Part shown: positions 57,972 to 64,000 of the stretch, piece after piece
Numbering within the stretch: position 1 is the first letter of the stretch
How the letters are laid out: each line of letters opens with the position of its first letter
Assembly (NCBI GenBank): GCA_027475525.1
Contig: JAMWFC010000054.1
Location: 1,294,468-1,358,467, forward strand
DNA length: 64,000 nucleotides
Reading direction: 5' to 3'
DNA from: Macrolepiota albuminosa
Lineage: Eukaryota; Basidiomycota; Agaricomycetes; Agaricales; Agaricaceae
The notes under the pieces: generated by a model
Databases searched by the model: none
The model's input: only the letters and a program-made list of their open reading frames with translations
What the model was told of the DNA's origin: nothing
Translations under genes and position numbers: made by a program

Positions 57972-58013
57972 GACGAGCGCGTCGCGCATCATACGATGCG
58001 CGACACGCTCGTC
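57972..58013. repeat. GC-rich 19-bp stem, 4-nt loop palindrome
   Basis: GACGAGCGCGTCGCGCATC (57972-57990) pairs with GATGCGCGACACGCTCGTC (57995-58013), with one mismatch and an ATAC loop. A partial third copy (CATACGATGCGACGCGCTCA) lies near 58042. It is a GC island in AT-rich sequence. Confidence 0.85.
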
Positions 58014-58162
58014 AACACTGCTCATCGGGTTCTGTGATGATCATACGATGCGACGCGCTCATTAAAATTTACATTTAAATCAAAAAAAAGAACAAGTAAA
58101 ACGACATAATGGAATACAAGAAATGAGATTGTACATATGTAATGTAGAAAAAAAAAAGGCAT

Positions 58163-58885
58163 TCAGTCAGAAAAAAATAAACGGCGAACGAAAGTAAATA
58201 TAATTGCTAGCGGGAAGATGATGATAAAGGGAATCACAACGTAGGGTTGCAAAGAAATGATGATAGACAAAATGGCAATGCATCCAGAGCAAAAGGCCAA
58301 GGTCATAGACATAGCTATGAACAAGATGACGATTTTTGAGACTTCAGAGACCTAATTGAGTAAGGAACTCAATAACAAGGCTTCTGGAATGAGAGTGTGA
58401 AACTCACATCAAAGGTATACGTTACGATGTAGACAAAAGCCAAAATCGCCGAAATAACCGTTGAAACAACGCATAACCAGACTGTATACATGGCAAACCC
58501 GTTGGGAACAAAATTGTCCTGAGGTATTGCCAGGGCACCTATGATCGGGCTACGAAACGTTGTGTAAACATTGGCAATAGATTTTTCAAAGATAGAACCA
58601 ACGCTCCCAATGAGAATGCCTATGACATCGCGAGAAGAACAGGACTAAGACAAATTTACAAGAAACTCCACATACCATAAGCAAGATTTGGAAGGAATAA
58701 GGCCGCAGGTCATTCATCGTCGTAGGGCGTGCCTCGGCAGGAAAGACTTTGGATAGGACAGAGCCTATGGACATGTAGGACATAAATTGTTGTAAGGTGA
58801 TGGTGGCTGTCAAGTGAAGAGAGAGAAATGGGGGATGTTCTCGCGAGGCTGAGCTTATAAGAGAAAAATCAGGGTATATTCTCAC
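58163..58885 (-). CDS. Small multi-exon integral membrane protein, family unknown
   Basis: Three exons on the minus strand: about 58885-58660, 58619-58408 and 58351-58163 (stop TGA). Intron 2 (58407-58352, 56 nt) has GTGAGT and TTAG at phase 0. Intron 1 is less clear: the GTATGT donor at 58675 gives the wrong phase, whereas a GTAAAT donor at 58659 (40-nt intron) keeps the frame. Membrane segments: GFAMYTVWLCVVSTVISAIL, then VSKIVILFIAMSMTLAFCSG and ISLQPYVVIPFIIIFPLAII, ending TFVRRLFFSD. The true start could be upstream or at a later Met (MSYMSIGS). Not a recognised family. Confidence 0.55.
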
Positions 58886-58919
58886 GCTCTAAGATGTCTG
58901 CCCATTGCCCTTCCTCGTC

Positions 58920-59240
58920 CCTTCTTTCCTGCCAGCTCGTCGACGGCCAGGACCCCAGAGAGCGTCCAAATGCCCTCTCTCAGTGTCGACGCACCAGAAC
59001 GAAGCGTCGTTGGCGCTTCGTTCGGCGTCGATCGTGCTTGGGATTTACCTACTCCTTCCTCCTTCCCTCCTTCCTGCCAGCTCGTCGCCGCTCAGGACCC
59101 CCAGAGAGCGCCCAAATGCCCTCTCTCAGCATCCACACACCCGAACGAAGCGTCGTTGGCGCTTTGTTCGGCGTCGTTCGTGCTGGGGGCTGCCTCACTC
59201 ACCCCTTCCTCATCCCCTCCCTCCCAAAGAGACACAAACA
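58920..59240. repeat. Diverged GC-rich tandem repeat
   Basis: Two imperfect units sharing CAGCTCGTCG, GGACCCC-AGAGAGCG, CCAAATGCCCTCTCTCAG and CGAACGAAGCGTCGTTGGCG (58934 and 59076 onwards). Parts recur at 63166-63230 (GGGGGCTGCCTCAC, CCCAAAGAGACACAAACA) and 63363-63516. Long open frames here are a by-product of composition. Confidence 0.7.
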
Positions 59241-59789
59241 CACCGTAGCTTCAACCTCCAACACTCTCCAACACGCCGCGTTCCCTCCAACCTTCTTTCT
59301 ACCTTCGTCTACGAGATACAGGATCCCCAGACGCTTCACAAACGACTCTTCGCACTCGCAAATCTCCATTATGACGTCCTGCCGTCGTGTCTCTGTGGCC
59401 TCGCTAACTTTAACCCCCAGAATCTCTTCTGTCCGAACCGTCGACCGTCAGATCTCAGCTTCAGCACGTCCCATCTAAACAGGTATCGCAGTCGAAACCA
59501 ACTCTCGAGAACGTCGACGCAAACCCTGACCTCGTAGCCTAAACGTCTCCACGGGGACCGACATGCTTATCGCTGCTGCTGCTGCTCGAGCACGCCTCCA
59601 GACACAACCTGCAAAGCCATAGGAAAGCCGTTGCCACTTCGACCATCCCAAAGGAAATCATCACCGTCAAAGCAAATGGCAACGTCTATCCAGAGCCTCA
59701 ATACCTTACTATGAATGAGCGATCCACCAAAAAACATCTCAGAGTTTCACTCACCGCTGCCATTCCAGTCGATACAGTCTGTGCCCGGA
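59241..59789. other. No supported gene
   Basis: GC-richer sequence with scattered short frames. No domain, repeat or RNA gene was recognised. Confidence 0.4.
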
Positions 59790-60490
59790 TCAGCGCCTCT
59801 CACCAGCGAGCTTTCCAATCGCGTTGAGGAGATCACCACGACGGAGAGGTTCTGCAGCACATCAAACATGAAGAAAAGTAAAGAACAAGGGTCCACGCAC
59901 TAGTGATATGGTCGTCCATACCAGCCTGAATGCAGCGCTCACGATCGCCAATCACTATCAAACATCAAGTATTAGAAAACATCTGGCGAAAAGATTTGGG
60001 ACTCACTAGCATGGGCCGTAAGAGCGATAATCGGAGTAGCCATAAGCCCACGACGCATCTCATACAAATGTATAAGTTCTGTTGCCTCCATACCACCCAT
60101 AAACGGCATCGACACATCCATCTACCCCGCCCAAAACCAAGCAATCAATCAATCGGCACGAATGCAGCTACACCCGCCCGCAACTCACAAGAATATCAAA
60201 CTGCTTATTCTGCGCAACTCTGCTCTTGAACGCATCAACCGCCAAACTCCCATTCTCCACAATCTCGATGTATGCCCGTACTTTTCCAGGATCTTGACCG
60301 CAAGTTTCTTGTTGACGAGGGTGTTTTCCGCGAGGAGGATATCGAATCGAACGTGACGTCGTTGGGCGCAGCGACGGGGCTGACGGTGTTTGATTCTAGC
60401 GCGGAGATGAGCGCAGACGCCAGGTCCTGCACGGTGACGGGCGTCGTGAGTTGCGCGCTTATGCTGTTGTCGAGACACCATTTCACTGTA
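59790..60490 (-). pseudogene. Truncated receiver-domain fragment of a group III (Nik1-like) hybrid histidine kinase
   Basis: The minus strand encodes the C-terminal response-regulator receiver: TTPVTVQDLASALISALESN, FDILLAENTLVNKKLAVKIL, EKYGH, then exon 2 MDVSMPFMGGMEATELIHLY and ATPIIALTAHA, exon 3 MIGDRERCIQAGMDDHIT and exon 4 KPLRRGDLLNAIGKLAGERR followed by a stop. Introns at 60188-60122, 60006-59955 and 59900-59852 retain GT and AG ends. The phospho-acceptor Asp (MDVSMP) and Lys (ITKP) remain. Two frameshifts damage the first exon: TCGAT doubled near 60340, and a short loss after EKYGH. Everything upstream (HAMP repeats, kinase core) is missing. Intact relatives control osmotic stress signalling. 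Confidence 0.88.
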
Positions 60491-60625
60491 CCGAGCCGTC
60501 ACACAACATTAAATTCTGAGATAAACAGGTAGCGTACGAGCTGATCAATCATATCTTTAAATCGGATTAACAAGCGACAGCCGTAGTCGCAATCGCAATG
60601 TTCCGCACTTGCAGCGTCAGCTAGG

Positions 60626-61913
60626 TTGGGTTCAGCCAGGGTTTATACACAGCCCAACGATCCGCTACGCCCAAAATCCTTGTCTTCCTTGTTTCAGCTA
60701 CCCAATGGTCAACAAGTTCAACTTGCCCCGCCACCTCCTGCGCTCATGGCCAAGCTGCTTTATCTTGCGCGAGAGGAAGTGAGACCACTCCCGATTGCAC
60801 CACACTTGTTCCGCACTCGTGCGGATAGGGAGGCCACGGGTGACTTTTCCATCGGTCCTGTCCGAGAGGACGTTGAAGAGGCTAACTGGGCCTACATTGC
60901 GCGGCCGCCGTTGGGGACAGGACTCCGTTTGCGGGATGGCATGCGCAAGGTCAACCCAGACTGGGGTGGGTTAAAATGGCGCACACGTCCATTCGACAGT
61001 AACGGTGACGACCACCAGTACCCTCAACGCCCAGAGGGCATGAGGTTCCCTGGTTTTCAGGTTTTGCCGCCCATACCCAGGTGGGCAGGCAGGATGCCTC
61101 TGTCGGACGATGATAAGAGCATGAAGTGGGACATGGACTTCTTCAGGATGCCGGCATGGGCTGACCTTGGCAACAAGATCGTGAAGAAGCCGTTTGAAGG
61201 TGGCGTGTATGAGCTGGGTACGGCTGACGGGTTATGGGCTGGAAGATTATTGGTACGTGTGCGTCCATTCGTGATCCTGGGACAATGGCTGAAGTTTGTC
61301 TTAGATCTCAAATCTAGAAGAGCAGCAAAGGCTTGTTGTAAACCCGATGCATCCCTCTAATGAAGAGTTCACTGTTGATACGCACCATGGGTATCATCAA
61401 TTAGCTTTTACGCGTATGCGCGAAGTACACGGCGTACATGGCGAGGTAATCCCTCTTGCAGGACACGGTACCACAGTCGTCGCCGACGACCAGGAGGATG
61501 AGGATTCTGTCTCTGATGACGAAAGTGAGGAGGAGGAAGAGGTGGAGGTGGAGGAGGAAGATGATGAAGAAGAAGAACCCTTTGCCCTCGGCCTATACAC
61601 TAATCACGATGGTATGAATAATGCCTGGTTCGCGGGACGTCCACACGTTACACCTCGCTTTGGCCAGGTTCCAGGCGTGGTTCACATCACTGTGGACGGC
61701 ATATCCGCGGTAGGGCATTATCGCGCCAATACGCAGTTCACTAGTCGTTGGACGGGTGGAACAAGGCTAGGAAATGATGCTCCTTCGCCGCTCAAGCGAC
61801 TCTCTCGCTCCAGTGGGGAAGAGAGATATCCACACGATGCGTCGGACTTTTCTATAGAGAGAGACCGACCGACCACTTGCACACGCTTCCACGCACTCGA
61901 GGTCGAGAGATAG
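60626..61913 (+). CDS. F-box-like protein, C-terminal part, two exons
   Basis: Exon 1 (60626-61252) is open and in phase 0 with exon 2 (61305-61913). The 52-nt intron has GTACGT and CTTAG. The protein reads YTQPNDPLRPKSLSSLFQLP, AKLLYLAREEVRPLPIAPHL, MRFPGFQVLPP, PAWADLGNKIV and YELGTADGLWAGRLL, then ISNLEEQQRLVVNPMHPSNE and an acidic run near 61535-61580. This matches the C-terminal half of a large Agaricomycete family of F-box proteins. No N-terminal F-box lies in frame, and the open frame begins without ATG, so it is probably 5' truncated. The last residues (after GGTRLGND) run into the 3' end of the neighbouring pseudogene. Confidence 0.6.
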
Positions 61914-62872
61914 AGCAGCCTACGCAGGGCTGCAATCTGCGTGCTAACGCTAACATCCAGAAGCTGATTCAAATTAACGTGCAACGCCGCCTCCTCCTTG
62001 ACAATGGCACCTCTCTCCAGAGCATTCGACACGCCTGTATCAAAAGCCATTGAAAGACCTGCAAGAAACCCATTTGAAATCGGTGCAGAGACCGCGCGTG
62101 TCACTCCAGATCGGTACGCCAACCTAGAATACAACATATTCCTACCCTCGAACTGTAACCCATCCACAGCCCTCATGAAGGCCTCATCATCGCCCACAAC
62201 ACCCGGCTTAGAACCAGTCTGTATCCGTCAAGGACTAGGACAGAGTTCAAAGAATCAGTGGAGGTGGTGATATTAGGACCCGCATCCAGGTCTTCGTTCT
62301 CCTCAAAAAGGGCGCTTAGATGTCCATTATCATGCTGTATCCACGCACTTTTCACCCCGAAAAACTTCACACCTCTTCTAGCGGACTCGCTGACCAACTC
62401 TTTGCCAAGACGGATTTTACGCTCACGAAGAGGCGGGAGTCCCACATGCTCCACCACCCTCTTTGCTTCAGCCTCCCAATCCGGTGTTTTGGGTACATTC
62501 TACAATTCATCTGACTTGAACAGCACCTCGGGCTTCGCGATCTGGGCTATGCCATCAATGTAAACCTGTACAGGTGTCGCACCGAGTGCGAGGGGGTGAG
62601 AATCCCAGATCACGACGTCTATCAGACGAACAGCCAGGTCAATATCGTCAGGCAGCCAGAGTAGTATGGGTTTCACCCGCATCGTAACCAACACCCAAAA
62701 TCCCAACACGATGCCCAACACTCGCCGCTCTCGCAGGTGTCGATGTAACGGAAAGAAGTGCCATGTTTGCGTCAAGGCCATAGTAGTGTGCTTGCTGGAC
62801 TTCATACATGAGATATCGGCTGTTAAGTACTGGATGGTCGGACTGGAGGTACGATATCCATGAAAGGATCAA
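61914..62872 (-). pseudogene. Amidohydrolase-family pseudogene, internally deleted
   Basis: The minus-strand reading matches the C-terminal half of large fungal amidohydrolases: SDHPVLNSRYLMYEVQQAHY, LALLSVTSTPA-like text and VGILGVGYDA. A 58-nt intron (62676-62619) follows, then DVVIWDSHPLALGATPVQVY and IDGIAQI. A TAG at 62500-62502 stands where the frame otherwise continues (KSDEL*NVPKTPDWEAEAKR), probably CAG to TAG. Further on come LPPLRERKIR, SAWIQHDNGHLSALFEENED, then, after a missing stretch and frame change, AVDGLQFEGRN, RSGVTRAVSAPISNGFLAGL and SVSTQIAALRRLL. The metal-binding N-terminal half is absent. Confidence 0.8.
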
Positions 62873-64000
62873 GTTTAACCTCCGTCATAACACGTATTAG
62901 CATCTCCGTCGAACGTGCTAGCGTCAGAGTTGGCATGTAGTCTCGGTGGCTGTTGGGCGTCAGCTCCAACAGCCGCTACCACACCAATTTCAGCACACAC
63001 TCTCTCACGACGATGAGCGGAAGGACTCACATTAAACAACCCTGGCAACCTCGCAAGCAAATTGACCAGTTCTATCAAAAACCTCTGAAAATTCCACCCC
63101 TCACATTCGACCACCTTCTCCCGCAGCCTCACAAACTCCCCAAGCTTACTCTCCTCGCTCCCCACCCTGGGGGCTGCCTCACCCACCCCTTCCTCCTCCC
63201 CTCCCTCCCAAAGAGACACAAACAGATTCTCGTATGTCGAAGACGTGTTCACGCAAGGTCGACATTGACATCCTTGCTACTGCGCACAAAATCGCGACAG
63301 ATATCCGGCTGCTGGCTAACTTGAAGGTGGTTATCCTGCCAACCCGTCGACGGTCAAGTTCGGCGTTGTTCGTGCTGTGGGCTGCCCAGGACCCCCAGAA
63401 AGCGCCATGCGTCCAAACAGGCCAGTTGTCCGCCATACTGCGTTGTTCGTGCTGTGGGCTGCCCAGGACCCCCAGAAAGCGCCATGCGTCCAAACAGGCC
63501 AGTTGTCCGCCATACTGCCCGTTTATGAACAGATTCGTTCCGTCTCAGACTCGCCGAAATTTCTTCCTCCTCCTTCTCCGCAAATCCTGAACCCTCCGGT
63601 TCGACCTAGAAAACAGATCCGACCACCTCCATCGCCTATAAACACCTTCAAGGTACTTCCGGAGACATCGCCTCGATCGAGTCCATCTGCTTAGAATCCC
63701 GGTAGATGGAGCGTCAGCACTCCCTATCTTTCCCGACGGGTTCTTGGGGATGGCATGGATAAATTCAGTGGAAAGCTGGTTGGTACGGTGCACGCGGGAA
63801 TGAAAAGCAGAACATATAGAGTCCTGCAACATTTATGGAAACTCTTTTCTTTGAGAAAATAAAACAATGGGTTTTGATCACAGCCACAAATGTTCCGCGT
63901 CGCTTCCAAGTACGCACCTTTGTTGAACGAACGAGTTGGGAGCAATTCAATTTGTTTGTCTGCAGGCGGGTAGCGAGTCGACGCGAGACGACGAGCGACT
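62873..64000. other. No supported gene; dispersed GC-rich repeat
   Basis: Contains a second copy of the GGGGGCTGCCTCAC...CCCAAAGAGACACAAACA repeat (63166-63225; compare 59185-59245) and the 77-bp duplication at 63363-63516. A 125-codon minus frame (63252-62875) has no recognised domain. Confidence 0.5.
63363..63516. repeat. 77-bp tandem duplication (2 units) in single-copy DNA
   Basis: Units begin GCGTTGTTCGTGCTGTGGGC. This shows the 77-bp pattern is not confined to the tandem array or AT-rich DNA. Confidence 0.95.

Noticed and set aside
58894..59537. Three long overlapping plus-strand frames (92-210 codons)
   Set aside because: They run through a GC-rich imperfect repeat in all three frames and show no domain or conserved codon pattern.

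Overview
This is a repeat-dominated stretch of a fungal genome, almost certainly a basidiomycete (Agaricomycetes). The evidence is DUF6535-type membrane proteins, 40-67 nt introns with GT...CTAAC...AG signals, a chromodomain Ty3/gypsy element, an Ngaro-type tyrosine-recombinase retrotransposon and fragments of fungal amidase, amidohydrolase, F-box-like and group III histidine kinase genes. No bacterial operons, CRISPR arrays, tRNA or rRNA genes were seen.

Layout. (1) 1-4677: 3' part of a decayed Ty3/gypsy chromovirus with its 3' LTR. (2) 4678-57543: three tandem copies of one large segment. Copy A runs 4678-30397, copy B 30398-50964 and copy C 50965-57543, where C stops abruptly. B to C offset is 20,567 bp; A to B is 25,710 bp because A carries a 6,150-bp insertion. 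Each copy has, in order, an amidase-signature pseudogene (+), a poorly conserved spacer and a two-exon DUF6535-ankyrin gene (-). In A and B two degenerate minisatellites and about 18 kb of AT-rich, CpG-poor sequence follow, holding a Tc1/mariner element with long inverted repeats, a Ty1/copia RNase H remnant and a copia-type LTR. Copy C ends before the AT-rich part. (3) 57544-64000: single-copy sequence with a small multi-exon membrane protein gene, a truncated histidine-kinase receiver fragment, an F-box-like C-terminal gene and an amidohydrolase pseudogene.

The best-preserved mobile element is the Ngaro-type retrotransposon at 18645-24794, inserted inside the Tc1 relic of copy A. It has split direct repeats in the order A1, B1-A2, B2, plus gag-like, RT-RNase H and tyrosine recombinase genes. 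Copy B has the matching empty site, which shows a precise insertion with no target duplication.

The most unusual numerical pattern is 22 two-copy tandem duplications, all with a period of exactly 77 bp, scattered through unrelated sequence (two of them at matching places in A and B). The simplest explanation is an assembly artefact from unmerged 77-mer overlaps, but a few pairs carry mismatches and the pattern should be tested on raw reads. One of these duplications is the only visible lesion in the copy-B DUF6535-ankyrin gene, so the answer changes the annotation.

Only the copy-C DUF6535-ankyrin gene, the Ngaro genes and perhaps the small membrane-protein gene look intact. Most other coding sequence is pseudogenised.
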